Position numbers and translations under genes: made by a program
From: Desulfamplus sp964425195
Lineage (GTDB): Bacteria; Desulfobacterota; Desulfobacteria; Desulfobacterales; Desulfobacteraceae
Reading direction: 5' to 3'
Length of the DNA: 64,000 nucleotides
NCBI GenBank assembly: GCA_964425195.1
Contig: CAYRLG010000002.1
Coordinates: forward strand, 1 to 64,000
In this document: one piece after another, positions 24,322 to 34,387 of the stretch
Position numbering within the stretch: position 1 is the first letter of the stretch
Layout of the letters: every line of letters begins with the position of its first letter
The notes under the pieces: model-generated
Seen by the model: the letters and a program-made list of their open reading frames with translations, nothing else
Told to the model about the DNA's origin: nothing
The model's database searches: none

Positions 24322-26733
24322 TCACCCAATTAAACTTTTAACAGTATCTAAAAGATTTGATTGATCAAATGCCCGTTTAACAATATAGGCATCAGCACCA
24401 ACCATTATACCACGCTTTTTATCAGACTCCTTGTCAAGTGAAGTTACAATAATAATTGGTACGGTCTTATATCTTGAATCTAAACGAAGCTGCTCTGTTA
24501 ATGCAAAACCGCTCAATCTTGGCATTTCAACATCAGTTATTACAAGATCATATAATTTATTACTGGCTTTTTCTAAAGCATCTTGCCCATCATCTGCGGT
24601 CTCTACAGTATAACCATAGGCTTGAAGAATACTCTTCTCTATCTCTCTTGTATTTATTGAATCATCAACAACCAATATAGTAGCTTCCGATGTTTTTGCT
24701 TTTGATTCAAAAGAATCTGATTTATATGGGGTTGGTTTATCAGAACCAGATTTATAATTAGATTGCCTACTTGCAAGCCTCATAATCTCCGGAATATGCA
24801 AAACATTTACAATGCTGTCTCCATTTCCGATAGTACCTCCAGTAACTATTTTTATGTCTGAAAGGTGAGATGGCAGAGGTTTTACCACCATCTCTTCTCG
24901 TCCAATTATGCTGTCAACTATCAGACCAAGTTTATTTGCACCGTCTTTTACAATAACCAGCGATGCAGAAGCGTGAAACCACTTTTTTTCATTAAAGTGA
25001 GGCACGTCAGCAAGTTGTAAAATAGTGCTTAAATATTCGACCGGAATAATCTGTTCACGTAACCGAATAGCTTTTTTGCCAATAATTTTAATTATTTCAT
25101 TAGTATTAACTGAGCAAAGCTCTGCAATTGAGGTTGCTGGAAGTGCAAATATCTGATTTGATGCTGATACCATACAGAGTGGAAAAACTGCAAGATTAAG
25201 AGGCAGACGGAGCATAAAAGATGTCCCTTTACCTTCAACACTATCCATAACAATAGTGCCTTTAAGTTCATCAACTATGTTTTTACGAACAACATCCATC
25301 CCCACACCTCGTCCTGACAAATCTGTAATGATGGGGCTTGTGCTAAATCCAGGCAGAAAGATGAGATTTAGAATTTCAGTGTGAGATACCATAGCAAGGG
25401 TCTCTTCGTCAAAAATCCGCTTTGAGAGAGCTTTTGCCTTTATTTTCTCAGCATTAACTCCCTGTCCATCATCTTTAAGAGTTATAGTTACACCACCGCT
25501 ATCGTAAAAGGCTGACAGAGCTATTGTACCTTTAGAAGATTTACCAGAAGCTAATCTCTCTTCTGGACTCTCTATTCCATGATCAAGAGCATTTCTGATC
25601 ATGTGTAGTAGAGAGTCTCCAATCTGTTCAGCAATCTTTCGGTCAAGCTCGGTCTCACCACCTGTAACAACAAACTTCACATCTTTGCCAGCCTCTTTGG
25701 CAAGGTCTCTAACCGTACGCCTCAGAGGTTCAAATACTGTTGACAATGGCATCATGCACAGCTTTAAAGTTGCCTCTTGAAGTTCAGCTATTAAATGAGA
25801 TTGCATAAGAACTGCATCAGAAATAGTTGTAGCTGACTGTTTTAGCAGAAGTTGAGCTGACAAACTATTTTCAGATGCTCTTTTGATCTCATCTATACTT
25901 ACGTTGTTGCTATAAATAAGGTTATTTAGACTCAAATTTAATTGAGCAGCTAAACGGGCACGCTCCTGCAATAGATGAACATCTTGTTTAAAACGATTAT
26001 GATCGGAAATGATCTCGCCCATTAAATGGATAAGTTCGTCTAATTTTGTAGTATTTATGTGCAGATACTGAGCCTGTGTTGTTTTAGCTCTATTTTGTAG
26101 CTTATTATCGTTTATTAGTTGCTCGTTATGTAAAGATTGTTGACTCTCTTGTTGATTTTCTGGCAGGAGTGAAATCTCTTCTGTACTATCGGGTTTATCA
26201 ACTATTTTAGGCACAACAGATATATTGCTTATGGCTTGACCACCTTCTTCTTTGGAATCCTCTTCTAACCTTATAGACTCTTCCTCTTTGGAAGGGTGTT
26301 TATCACTTAGCAGTTCTGTAACAGTTGCTGCTTTTTTAAGCTCCTCACAAAGATCAGAAGGTGCAGGAGGTGGACCATCTGGAGATGTAACACTCTCAAT
26401 CATGGCTGAAATTGCATCTACACCTTTGAATAGAAGTTCAAAGAAGTGGCTGTTTAAGGCAACTTTACTGCTTCTTGCTCCATCCAAAAGGTCCTCCATT
26501 GCATGTGCAAGCTCGCCGATACTGCCAAGTTTCATCATTCTGGCAGAACCTTTAATGGTGTGTGCAGAACGAAACAGAGAGTTTATTATTTCAACATCAA
26601 CAGCAGTGCGACTAACAACTTCAGTAGCAGATAGAGCACTCTCTAAAGAGAGCAGACCATCACTCAACTTTGAACAGTGCTCTTGTGCCTCCTCTTTAAA
26701 TCTTATTAAAAATTTTGAACGGTCAATTGCCAT
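24322..26733 (-). CDS. CheA-like hybrid histidine kinase (Hpt-kinase-CheW-REC)
   Basis: The 803-residue cytoplasmic kinase has an N-terminal Hpt with His58 (FRSAHTIKGSARMM), a low-complexity linker (about 140-220), a dimerisation region, and an HATPase (LLHMIRNALDHGIESPEER; DDGQGVN; GRGVGMDVVRKNI). A CheW-like domain is next (PLNLAVFPLCMV...). The C-terminal REC has VVDDSINTREIE and phospho-acceptor near 734 (LVITDVEMPRLSG). The layout is that of WspE/FrzE-type hybrids. No MCP, CheW, CheR or CheB gene lies in this window, so it probably answers to unlinked receptors or another input. Its downstream neighbours suggest that c-di-GMP is the output. Confidence 0.93.
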   Translation of the reverse strand: MAIDRSKFLIRFKEEAQEHCSKLSDGLLSLESALSATEVVSRTAVDVEIINSLFRSAHTIKGSARMMKLGSIGELAHAMEDLLDGARSSKVALNSHFFELLFKGVDAISAMIESVTSPDGPPPAPSDLCEELKKAATVTELLSDKHPSKEEESIRLEEDSKEEGGQAISNISVVPKIVDKPDSTEEISLLPENQQESQQSLHNEQLINDNKLQNRAKTTQAQYLHINTTKLDELIHLMGEIISDHNRFKQDVHLLQERARLAAQLNLSLNNLIYSNNVSIDEIKRASENSLSAQLLLKQSATTISDAVLMQSHLIAELQEATLKLCMMPLSTVFEPLRRTVRDLAKEAGKDVKFVVTGGETELDRKIAEQIGDSLLHMIRNALDHGIESPEERLASGKSSKGTIALSAFYDSGGVTITLKDDGQGVNAEKIKAKALSKRIFDEETLAMVSHTEILNLIFLPGFSTSPIITDLSGRGVGMDVVRKNIVDELKGTIVMDSVEGKGTSFMLRLPLNLAVFPLCMVSASNQIFALPATSIAELCSVNTNEIIKIIGKKAIRLREQIIPVEYLSTILQLADVPHFNEKKWFHASASLVIVKDGANKLGLIVDSIIGREEMVVKPLPSHLSDIKIVTGGTIGNGDSIVNVLHIPEIMRLASRQSNYKSGSDKPTPYKSDSFESKAKTSEATILVVDDSINTREIEKSILQAYGYTVETADDGQDALEKASNKLYDLVITDVEMPRLSGFALTEQLRLDSRYKTVPIIIVTSLDKESDKKRGIMVGADAYIVKRAFDQSNLLDTVKSLIG

Positions 26734-26794
26734 ATCTTTTGTATTTAGCCTTTATAAGCCTTTAAGCGTATGATGAAATCAAAAGAGCTAAGAG

Positions 26795-27880
26795 TTATCT
26801 CTCTCTTATCATATTGACAATGGCATCGCCCATAGAGACAGTATTCACAGCAGTTGCTCTGTTAGATGTAAGGTCTGCTGTATAAATTCCCTTATCAAGC
26901 ACTGCCGATACAGCCTCTACAATACCATTTGCCGCTTCAGTGATATCAAGGCTATATTGGAGCATCATGGCAGCAGAGAGAATCTGGGCAATTGGATTGG
27001 CAACTCCTTTACCTGCAATGTCTGGAGCAGAACCACCTGCTGGTTCAAAAAGACCAAAGCTCTTCTCATTTATGCTTGCAGATGCAAGAAGACCCATAGA
27101 GCCAGTAATCATTGCACACTCATCAGATAAGATATCTCCAAACATATTACCACAAAGAAGTACATCAAATTGGTGTGGATTTTTTACAAGCTGCATTGCT
27201 GCATTATCAACATATATATGGTTTAGAGCAACATCTGGATACTCTTTGCCAACTTCCATAACAACTTCACGCCAAAGAACCATTGAGGAGAGGACATTTG
27301 CTTTATCAACAGAGGTTACAAGTTTGCGTCTTTTTCGTGCAGCTTCAAAGGCAGAACGGGCAATACGGTCAATTTCAAATCTCGTATAGACAAGAGTATC
27401 ATAACCCTTCTCATCCATTCCACTTCCTTCACGACCTTTCGGTTTTCCAAAATAGATACCACCTGTAAGCTCTCTAACACAGAGAATATCAAAGCCATCT
27501 TTTACAATCTCAGGCTTTAGAGGAGATGCAAATGCTAATGATTTAAATACTTTAGCCGGTCTTAAATTACAGTAAAGTCCAAAATGTTTTCTTAATGGCA
27601 AAAGTGCACCACGCTCAGGCTGCTCTTCTGGTGGCAAAGACTCCCATTTAGGACCACCAACTGAACCAAATAAAATTGCATCGCTCTTCTCACACAAAGA
27701 TATGGTAGATTGTGGAAGAGCTTTTCCATGGTTATCAATGGCAATGCCCCCAACATCTGCCTGTTCATAATTTAGCTTGAAACCATACTTTTCACCTGCT
27801 GCATCAAGCACCTTTACCGCCTCTTTCATAACTTCCGGTCCAATTCCGTCACCAGGAAGAAGTGCAATATTTCTTAACAC
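26795..27880 (-). CDS. leuB: 3-isopropylmalate dehydrogenase
   Basis: LeuB oxidatively decarboxylates 3-isopropylmalate in leucine synthesis. The 361 residues carry LLPGDGIGPEVMKEA, FGSVGGPKWESLPPEEQPERGALLPLRKHFGLYCNLRP, the substrate-binding VRELTGGIYFG, and NMFGDILSDECAMITGSMGLLASAS with the metal-binding aspartates. The NAD-binding region is FEPAGGSAPDIAGKGVANP. The other leu genes are not adjacent. It is the first gene of a minus-strand series leading into the CheA-like kinase (61-bp gap), an unusual pairing that may only reflect gene packing. Confidence 0.97.
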   Translation of the reverse strand: MLRNIALLPGDGIGPEVMKEAVKVLDAAGEKYGFKLNYEQADVGGIAIDNHGKALPQSTISLCEKSDAILFGSVGGPKWESLPPEEQPERGALLPLRKHFGLYCNLRPAKVFKSLAFASPLKPEIVKDGFDILCVRELTGGIYFGKPKGREGSGMDEKGYDTLVYTRFEIDRIARSAFEAARKRRKLVTSVDKANVLSSMVLWREVVMEVGKEYPDVALNHIYVDNAAMQLVKNPHQFDVLLCGNMFGDILSDECAMITGSMGLLASASINEKSFGLFEPAGGSAPDIAGKGVANPIAQILSAAMMLQYSLDITEAANGIVEAVSAVLDKGIYTADLTSNRATAVNTVSMGDAIVNMIRER

Positions 27881-28191
27881 AAACGCTCCTTAAATTCTAA
27901 GTTAGTCGGTTATTTCTATCTATGAAATGGACATAATTTAAATGAATACTATTTATCAATTATTGATGCAACATCAAATCTTAAATTATTTCTCAAACCT
28001 TACCATAAATAAGTTGGCATAGATTTGTCGTATTATTCAACGATTTTATAAAGATTGTGCAAAATGGTTGACTTTTTGAGTTTATGTTTATTATGGTGAG
28101 TTAAAAGCAGCTTTTATAGAGAAATATTACAAAAATATTGTAGCAAGAGTCAATTTGCTACCTTTTACACTATAGATTTGAGGATATTAAC
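27881..28191. other. Divergent intergenic region between leuB and coaE
   Basis: This 311-bp AT-rich region holds the promoters for the divergent leuB and coaE genes. A weak plus-strand promoter-like pair, TTGACT at 28068-28073 with TATGGT near 28092, is visible. No ORF, terminator or riboswitch-like structure was recognised. Confidence 0.4.
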
Positions 28192-28908
28192 GTGAGTTTA
28201 GCCAACGTTTATGCAAAAGAATATTTCCCCCATGTAATAATAGATATTGATAGGATAAAATCTATAACTAAAAGCAACGCTAATATACAGATCATAGGGC
28301 TAACAGGCAGCATTGCAAGCGGTAAAAGCACTGTAGTAGATATGCTTAAATGTTGCGGTGCACAGATTATTGATTTTGACATTTTAGCAAGAGAGGTAGT
28401 TGAACCCGGAACAGAAGGGCTTGATAATATTGTTAAAAGTTTTGGTGCTGATATTCTTGATAATAGCGGATATCTTAATAGAAAAGCACTCTCTCAAATT
28501 GTTTTTAGAGATAGTGAGAAGAGAAAAGAGCTTGAAAGGTTAATTCATCCTGCAATATTTGAACTCTTTTGCAAAAAGGTCAATTGTTATATCAACTACT
28601 ATAAGACTGACAAACTTGCTTTAGATAACCTAAAACCAACCATCATTGCTGTAATTCCGCTTCTTATTGAGATGAATCTTCAAACTCTTTTTGATAAAAT
28701 CATAGTGGTATATCTCTCTTCTGATATTGAGCTTGAACGGTTAATGCAAAGAGAAAATATTGATAATAAAAGAGCTGTTGCAATGATCAGATCCCAACTT
28801 CCAATTGATGAGAAAAGAGAGTATGCTGATTTCTTGATTGATAACTCAGGTGATATTCAAAATACCTTAAAGCAGGTTCAAACTCTATGGAAAAGTTTAC
28901 AAAGATAA
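28192..28908 (+). CDS. coaE: Dephospho-CoA kinase
   Basis: CoaE phosphorylates dephospho-CoA in the last step of coenzyme A synthesis. The P-loop is GLTGSIASGKST near residues 36-47, followed by IDFDILAREVVEPGTEGL, then LERLIHPAIFELF and VIPLLIEMN. The start is GTG at 28192, giving a 35-residue N-terminal extension before the P-loop that most CoaE proteins lack; no good start lies closer. A loop of about 15 residues (CYINYYKTDKLALDNLK) is also enlarged. The end overlaps the following kinase gene by 22 bp. Confidence 0.93.
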   Translation: MSLANVYAKEYFPHVIIDIDRIKSITKSNANIQIIGLTGSIASGKSTVVDMLKCCGAQIIDFDILAREVVEPGTEGLDNIVKSFGADILDNSGYLNRKALSQIVFRDSEKRKELERLIHPAIFELFCKKVNCYINYYKTDKLALDNLKPTIIAVIPLLIEMNLQTLFDKIIVVYLSSDIELERLMQRENIDNKRAVAMIRSQLPIDEKREYADFLIDNSGDIQNTLKQVQTLWKSLQR

Positions 28909-31259
28909 AGAATATAAAAAGCTCTGTTTTGAATTTAAAAAACCGCATATCTAATATAAAAATCAAAATTGCGAACTTTATAAATAGATATAAGCTAAAT
29001 CCTATGCAATTTATCAAAAATTTTAGGATACGATATAAACTTTTATTTATCTACTCTGCTACTTTTATCTTAATAATGGGACTTACAAGTCTGATACTTT
29101 ACTCAATTGTCAAATCAACTGTGGAAAATAATATTGAGAGCGAGCTACAAAACTCAACAAAGGCAATCTTAAATAGCGTAAAGACAGCAGTATCTGTTTC
29201 AATTAAGAACCATATAAGGGCAACTGCGGAGAAAAATTACGAAATTATACAATATATGTATCAGCTTCAAAAAAAAGGAGAGATTTCTCTTGAAGAGGCA
29301 CAAAAGAGAGCTATTGATATTGTTTTGTGCCAAAAAGTTGGGAGCTCCGGTTATCTCTGTATTCTTGACGGTAAGGGAAAAGTATTAAAACATCCCAAAA
29401 AGTTATTAGAGGGGCTTGATATCTCTGATCATCAGTTTGTAAAACAGATGATCACTATTAAAAATGGCTATATAGAATATTTTTGGAAAAATCCTGACGA
29501 TCCATATCCTATGTCAAAAGCTATGTATATAAACTATTTTGAACCGTGGGATTGGCTTATAACTGTATGTTCTTATCGAAATGAATTTGAAAAACTTGTA
29601 AATATCAGCGACTTTAAGGAGAATATATTAAGCCAACAGTTTGGGAAAACAGGCTACTCTTATGTAATGGATATGAAGGGCAATGTAATTATACATCCTG
29701 AACTTGAAGGGATAAATGTCTTTTCAGACAAGAGATTCTCTTCAAGTTTTTATCAACAGATGCTTAAAAAGCAGAATGGAAAACTTATCTATGAGTGGAA
29801 AAATCCCAATGATAAGGATTTTAGAGATAAACTTGTGATCTTTAACATCATTCCTGAATATGAATGGATAGTTGCCTCTGCAAGCTATCTTGATGAGTTT
29901 TACTCTCCTTTAAAGATCATAAAAAACATTATAGTTGTTATGGGATTTGCATCTCTTATCATTTTCATTCCTATTACCTTTATGCTCAGCTCTACAATTA
30001 CAAAACCACTACGTGAGTTGACAAGTCGTTTTAGTCAGGAGATTCATGATGGTTTTTCTGATAGGATTGTAACTTTACACTCAGATGATGAGATAGGACA
30101 ACTCGCCTTTTACTACAATACATTTATGGAGAAACTCGAAAAATACAACAAGACTCTTCAAGCTGAAATAGTTGAAAGAAAACTTGCACAAGAGGCTCTT
30201 GAACTTAGTGAGGAGAAATACCGCTCTGTAATGGAGGCAACACCTGATCCTATTATTGTTTATAATATGAATGGGGAGGTAAGTTATCTTAATCCCGCTT
30301 TTACCCGGGTGTTTGGTTACACATTTGAGGAGAGTATAGGGTATAAAATGGACAATTTTGTACCAGAAGAGCATTGGAAAGAGACAATGAATGCCATCAA
30401 GATGGTTCTAAAAGGCGAACCGGTTTCAATAACAGAGACAAGAAGAAGATCAAAATCAGGTAAACTTATTGATGTTAGTATTAGAGGCTCTGTCTATAGA
30501 GACAAATATGGTAAACCTGTGGGCAGTGTTGTTACACACAGGGATATTTCTGAGGTCAAATTTCTTGAAAAGAGTATTATGGAGACAGGGGAGCGGGAGA
30601 GGCAAAAGATTGGAAATGATCTGCATGACGATCTCTGTCCTCATCTTATTGGTATTGAGGGATTAACTAAAGTATTAAAAAGAAAAGTACAGGGATACTC
30701 TTATGATGCAGTCAACCTTTCTGATAAAATAACAGAGCTTATTAAAGAGGCTATATCCAAAACTCGACGTTTAGCAAGAGGGCTTTGTCCAGCCTATTTC
30801 GACTATGGGTTGGAGTCCTCTTTAAGAGAGCTTGTAAATAACATAAAACTTTTGTACCAAGTTGAATGTTCTCTTGAGTGTAACGCTGTAGTTGACATTC
30901 GTAATCCTATGATAGTTATTAATTTGTACCACATTGTTGGAGAAGCGGTTCAAAATGCAATAAGGCACGGCAATGCTGACAAAATAGTTATTGAACTTGA
31001 TATTCAAGATGACAATTTAAATCTCTCTGTCCATGATAATGGCATTGGGATTGATAATTCAATGGAGACTAAAGGGATGGGCATACGAATTATGAACTAT
31101 AGGGCAAAGTTAGTAGGGGCATCATTTGCAATTCAGGCGGCCAATAGAACTATTAGCTGTGCTGATACATCATTAGATAAGAGTAGCACTAAGTTTGAAG
31201 CCGATAAATATAAAGGAACTTCTGTTATGTTGACAATTCCATGTGATGCGCTGGTTTGA
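28887..31259 (+). CDS. Cache-HAMP-PAS histidine kinase (HisKA_3 type)
   Basis: The 790-residue membrane sensor kinase has TM1 at about 50-73 (LLFIYSATFILIMGLTSLIL) and an extracytoplasmic region with two Cache-like repeats (GSSGYLCILDGKGKVLKHP; GKTGYSYVMDMKGNVIIHP). TM2 is at about 350-372, then HAMP and a PAS domain (about 445-560). A NarL-type dimerisation domain follows with His580 (ERERQKIGNDLHDDLCPHL), and the HATPase has EAVQNAIRHG and DNGIGI. Such kinases usually pair with LuxR-type regulators, but none is adjacent, so it is an orphan here. The first ATG lies inside coaE (22-bp overlap); the ~45 residues before TM1 are Lys-rich, and a later ATG is possible. Confidence 0.9.
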   Translation: MEKFTKIKNIKSSVLNLKNRISNIKIKIANFINRYKLNPMQFIKNFRIRYKLLFIYSATFILIMGLTSLILYSIVKSTVENNIESELQNSTKAILNSVKTAVSVSIKNHIRATAEKNYEIIQYMYQLQKKGEISLEEAQKRAIDIVLCQKVGSSGYLCILDGKGKVLKHPKKLLEGLDISDHQFVKQMITIKNGYIEYFWKNPDDPYPMSKAMYINYFEPWDWLITVCSYRNEFEKLVNISDFKENILSQQFGKTGYSYVMDMKGNVIIHPELEGINVFSDKRFSSSFYQQMLKKQNGKLIYEWKNPNDKDFRDKLVIFNIIPEYEWIVASASYLDEFYSPLKIIKNIIVVMGFASLIIFIPITFMLSSTITKPLRELTSRFSQEIHDGFSDRIVTLHSDDEIGQLAFYYNTFMEKLEKYNKTLQAEIVERKLAQEALELSEEKYRSVMEATPDPIIVYNMNGEVSYLNPAFTRVFGYTFEESIGYKMDNFVPEEHWKETMNAIKMVLKGEPVSITETRRRSKSGKLIDVSIRGSVYRDKYGKPVGSVVTHRDISEVKFLEKSIMETGERERQKIGNDLHDDLCPHLIGIEGLTKVLKRKVQGYSYDAVNLSDKITELIKEAISKTRRLARGLCPAYFDYGLESSLRELVNNIKLLYQVECSLECNAVVDIRNPMIVINLYHIVGEAVQNAIRHGNADKIVIELDIQDDNLNLSVHDNGIGIDNSMETKGMGIRIMNYRAKLVGASFAIQAANRTISCADTSLDKSSTKFEADKYKGTSVMLTIPCDALV

Positions 31260-31270
31260 TAGCTTAAATA

Positions 31271-31591
31271 TTATTTAGAATTATCGTCTTTAAAACCAGC
31301 CTTTATCCAAAATAGTGCCCAACCTAATGCAACAGGCAAAATACCAAAAGAGAGAAAAAGTATAATATCATCACCTTTCCATGGTTTTAATATAAACAGC
31401 ATAACTATAGGCAACATAAAAGAGCAGACAATGGCAATACGCATTTTACCTGATAGCTTTAGATAAGCTCTGATATTTCTGTTCCGATTATAAGAGGCTT
31501 GAGGGTTAGTATGCCTAAAAAATCTTGGAATAAAAAATATACAGATAATAATAAAGATAATTGTGAAAATTTCCTGAATACCTGCCAACAC
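31271..31591 (-). CDS. Small integral membrane protein of unknown function
   Basis: The 106-residue protein has three predicted membrane segments: about 5-23 (IFTIIFIIICIFFI), 52-68 (IAIVCSFMLPIVMLFIL) and 76-95 (IILFLSFGILPVALGWALFW). Basic residues lie between TM1 and TM2. No family was recognised. It lies 59 bp after yigZ on the same strand and is probably cotranscribed with it. Hydrophobic periodicity and a clear ATG support it as a real gene. Confidence 0.6.
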   Translation of the reverse strand: MLAGIQEIFTIIFIIICIFFIPRFFRHTNPQASYNRNRNIRAYLKLSGKMRIAIVCSFMLPIVMLFILKPWKGDDIILFLSFGILPVALGWALFWIKAGFKDDNSK

Positions 31592-31650
31592 TATTTGCCT
31601 CCCTTAAGTATCTAAGGTTTTTAATTATTTTGCTTAATATGGTTTTGTAA

Positions 31651-32256
31651 TTAATTGGTTGTAAATGTCAGTTTTTTGCCATTTTTGTACTCAAAGAGCA
31701 GTTTTTCAAACTCACTTAAACTCTCCTCATTTACCTCAATATCGTATGATATTTTATCAGAATATCTGGCGTTTGTAATTTTTACCTGAAAGTTATTAAG
31801 ATAGTAAAGCAAAGTATCATTAAAAGAGTACGGTAGATCAATAACATACCTCTTTACTTTGACGATTTTTTTAAGAGGAATAAGTTCAATTGCAGATATA
31901 ACAGCTTGAGAGTATGCCTCTATAAGACCTCTAACACCAAGTTTGACGCCTCCGTAGTATCGAGTAACCACAGAAGCAATATTGGTCATTTTATATGAAC
32001 TTAAAGCATTTAGCATAGGCTTTCCAGCAGTACCTGCCGGCTCACCATTGTCAGATGAATGGCTGAGTTCACCCTTGTCTCCAACAATATATGCCCAACA
32101 GTTATGGGTTGCGGTCTTATGTTCAGACGATACAGATGAGATAAACTCCTTTGCATCAGATATTGTCTCTACGTATCTTAATGAGCAGATAAAGGTGGAG
32201 CGTTTTATTTTAATCTCAGTACGTCTGTCATTATCTATGGAGTAAAAATAGTCCAT
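31651..32256 (-). CDS. YigZ/IMPACT family protein (UPF0029)
   Basis: The 201-residue protein matches the YigZ/IMPACT family. Conserved blocks are KIKRSTFICSLRYVETISDAKEFI, ATHNCWAYIVGD, HSSDNGEPAGTAGKPMLNAL and VTRYYGGVKLGVRGLIEAYSQA. The C-terminal ferredoxin-like domain (about 130-195) is present. The biochemical role in bacteria is unclear; some members have been linked to proline dipeptide or nucleotide metabolism. It is divergent from the secretion ATPase gene. Confidence 0.93.
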   Translation of the reverse strand: MDYFYSIDNDRRTEIKIKRSTFICSLRYVETISDAKEFISSVSSEHKTATHNCWAYIVGDKGELSHSSDNGEPAGTAGKPMLNALSSYKMTNIASVVTRYYGGVKLGVRGLIEAYSQAVISAIELIPLKKIVKVKRYVIDLPYSFNDTLLYYLNNFQVKITNARYSDKISYDIEVNEESLSEFEKLLFEYKNGKKLTFTTN

Positions 32257-32429
32257 AACTTCCCTTGGTTGTTATATATTTATAATACTAAATAGTTTAT
32301 TATAGTATCATTACAGTGCAATATTCAATCAGAAACTCTTAACCTTGACAGATAAACTTGATTCAATTAAACATTTATAAATAGAGTCTATAAATATTTT
32401 TTTAATAACGATTCAGGAAAAAATCGTAG

Positions 32430-34328
32430 ATGAAGCCCTCTAAAGATATAAAAAAATCTGAAGCGAAAAAAGAGATAGAAAATTATGGAGAAATAGTATC
32501 TCTTCTTCTTGATAATGGTCTGATAACTCGTCAACATATTGATTACGTTGTTCGTATTCAATCAAAGTTGCCCAATCCACGACCAATGATACACATTCTA
32601 AAAGAGCTTGGATATATTACTGACGAAGCTCTGTGGGAAACTATCCGAAAACATCATGTATCTTTAAGGATTGGAAGCCTTCTTGTTGAACTTGGAATTA
32701 TTACAGATGATGATCTTAAAAAAGCGTTTCAAATTCAATCTGAAGAGGTTACTAAGCGGAAAATTGGAGAGGTGCTTGTTGCTCACAGGATTGTTGATGA
32801 AAGAAAGATGGTTGAAGTACTCTCGTTGCAGCTTGGATTCCCTTTTGTTGAACCTGAATTTATTGATATTGACCTTAAACTTTTTAACCTGATTCCTTTT
32901 AAGATGTATGAGAGCAACAGCTTTATACCGATTAAGGTTGAAGATGATTTGATTCATGTCGCTTTTATCGATCCTACTGACAAAGAAGATATAAGAAAAG
33001 TAAGGGAAATATTTAGACAAGATATTATTCCCTGTTTTGCTCTAAAAAATTCTATTAAAGAGGCGATCCAAAAGTTATTTAGCAGGCAGATAGATCACGG
33101 AAAAATTGCAAGCGACTCAGCAGTAGGCATTGTGAATCAGATGATTGTTGATGCTATGGCTGATAATATAAGCGATATCCACATTGAGCCTCTGCCAGAT
33201 CGCTTACGTATCCGTTTTAGAAGAGATGGAGTTCTTGATCTTTATAAAGAGCTTTCACTCTCAATTATTCCGACTCTGACAAGCCGAATTAAGGTTATGT
33301 GTGGTGCTGATATTACTGAAAAGAGACGGCATCAGGACGCAAGGTTGATGTTTGATCATGCAGGTCATAAACTTGATTTGCGAGTCTCTTTTTTTGCCAC
33401 AGTATTTGGGGAGAAGATTGTTATGCGTCTTCTTAACCTTAAACGGGAGTTGGTAAAACTTACAGACCTTGGTATGTATCCTAAGATGCTGCAAGCATTT
33501 AATAATGATGCTCTTGATCTGCCAAGCGGAGTTATTTTAGTCACAGGACCTACAGGTTCAGGTAAGACAACAACTGTATATAGCTGCATTGATTATCTGA
33601 ACACTCCACAAACCAGCATAATCACTGCTGAAGAACCTGTTGAGTATGTAATTCCGGGTATTGCTCAGTGCGGTATTGATCCAAAAATCAATCTTACATT
33701 TGAGTCAACTCTGCGTGCAATGGTAAGGCAGGACCCTGATGTTATTGTAATTGGAGAGATTCGTGATAACTACTCTGCTGAAATAGCAGTTCAGGCAGCA
33801 CTTACTGGTCATAAAGTTATCACTACATTTCATACTGAAGATAGTATTGGCGGTCTTGTAAGGCTTATGAACATGAATATTGAGGCTTTTATGATCTCAT
33901 CTACAGTGGTAAGTGTTCTTGCTCAGAGGCTTTTGAGAAAAATTTGTCCTAAGTGCGTAGAAGATTATAATCCTACAGTTCAAGATTTAAGACGCCTTAA
34001 ATATACGGTCAAGGATATTCATGGAGGTAAATTTAAAAAGGGCAGGGGCTGTTCATATTGCCGTCATACTGGATACAAAGGTCGTATCGCCTGCTTTGAG
34101 CTTTTAGTGCTTGATGAATCTGTAAGAAACGCAATTTTAGAAAAAAAGACCAGCTATGATATTCGCCGAATAAGTATTGAGTCCGCCGGCTTAGTAACTC
34201 TTTTAGAAGAGGGGATTGTAAAGGCTGCCTCTGGTATCACCACTATTGACGAAGTGTTGCAACACGCTCCACGGCTTATAAACCCAAGACCCTTGATGGA
34301 GCTTAAGCGGCTTTTGGGGGCTGCATAA
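32430..34328 (+). CDS. GspE/PilB-family secretion or pilus assembly ATPase
   Basis: This hexameric ATPase of type II secretion/type IV pilus systems has 632 residues. The N-terminal part contains MshEN-type regions (about 35-215), which in homologues can bind c-di-GMP. The ATPase domain has Walker A GPTGSGKT at 373-380, the Asp/His boxes, and Walker B VIVIGEIRD. A tetracysteine zinc site follows (CPKC...GCSYCRHTGYKGR). No other pilus or secretion genes lie nearby, so its apparatus is encoded elsewhere. An HDOD gene follows on the same strand after 59 bp. Confidence 0.93.
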   Translation: MKPSKDIKKSEAKKEIENYGEIVSLLLDNGLITRQHIDYVVRIQSKLPNPRPMIHILKELGYITDEALWETIRKHHVSLRIGSLLVELGIITDDDLKKAFQIQSEEVTKRKIGEVLVAHRIVDERKMVEVLSLQLGFPFVEPEFIDIDLKLFNLIPFKMYESNSFIPIKVEDDLIHVAFIDPTDKEDIRKVREIFRQDIIPCFALKNSIKEAIQKLFSRQIDHGKIASDSAVGIVNQMIVDAMADNISDIHIEPLPDRLRIRFRRDGVLDLYKELSLSIIPTLTSRIKVMCGADITEKRRHQDARLMFDHAGHKLDLRVSFFATVFGEKIVMRLLNLKRELVKLTDLGMYPKMLQAFNNDALDLPSGVILVTGPTGSGKTTTVYSCIDYLNTPQTSIITAEEPVEYVIPGIAQCGIDPKINLTFESTLRAMVRQDPDVIVIGEIRDNYSAEIAVQAALTGHKVITTFHTEDSIGGLVRLMNMNIEAFMISSTVVSVLAQRLLRKICPKCVEDYNPTVQDLRRLKYTVKDIHGGKFKKGRGCSYCRHTGYKGRIACFELLVLDESVRNAILEKKTSYDIRRISIESAGLVTLLEEGIVKAASGITTIDEVLQHAPRLINPRPLMELKRLLGAA

Positions 34329-34387
34329 TTTTTTATCTGATTCAGAACAATCAAAGGGCAGTTTATAGTTTGATCAGCAAAATATAA

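Noticed and set aside
26252..26773. 173-codon plus-strand ORF opposite the CheA-like gene
   Set aside because: Ser/Leu-rich antisense translation of the Hpt and linker; a shadow frame.
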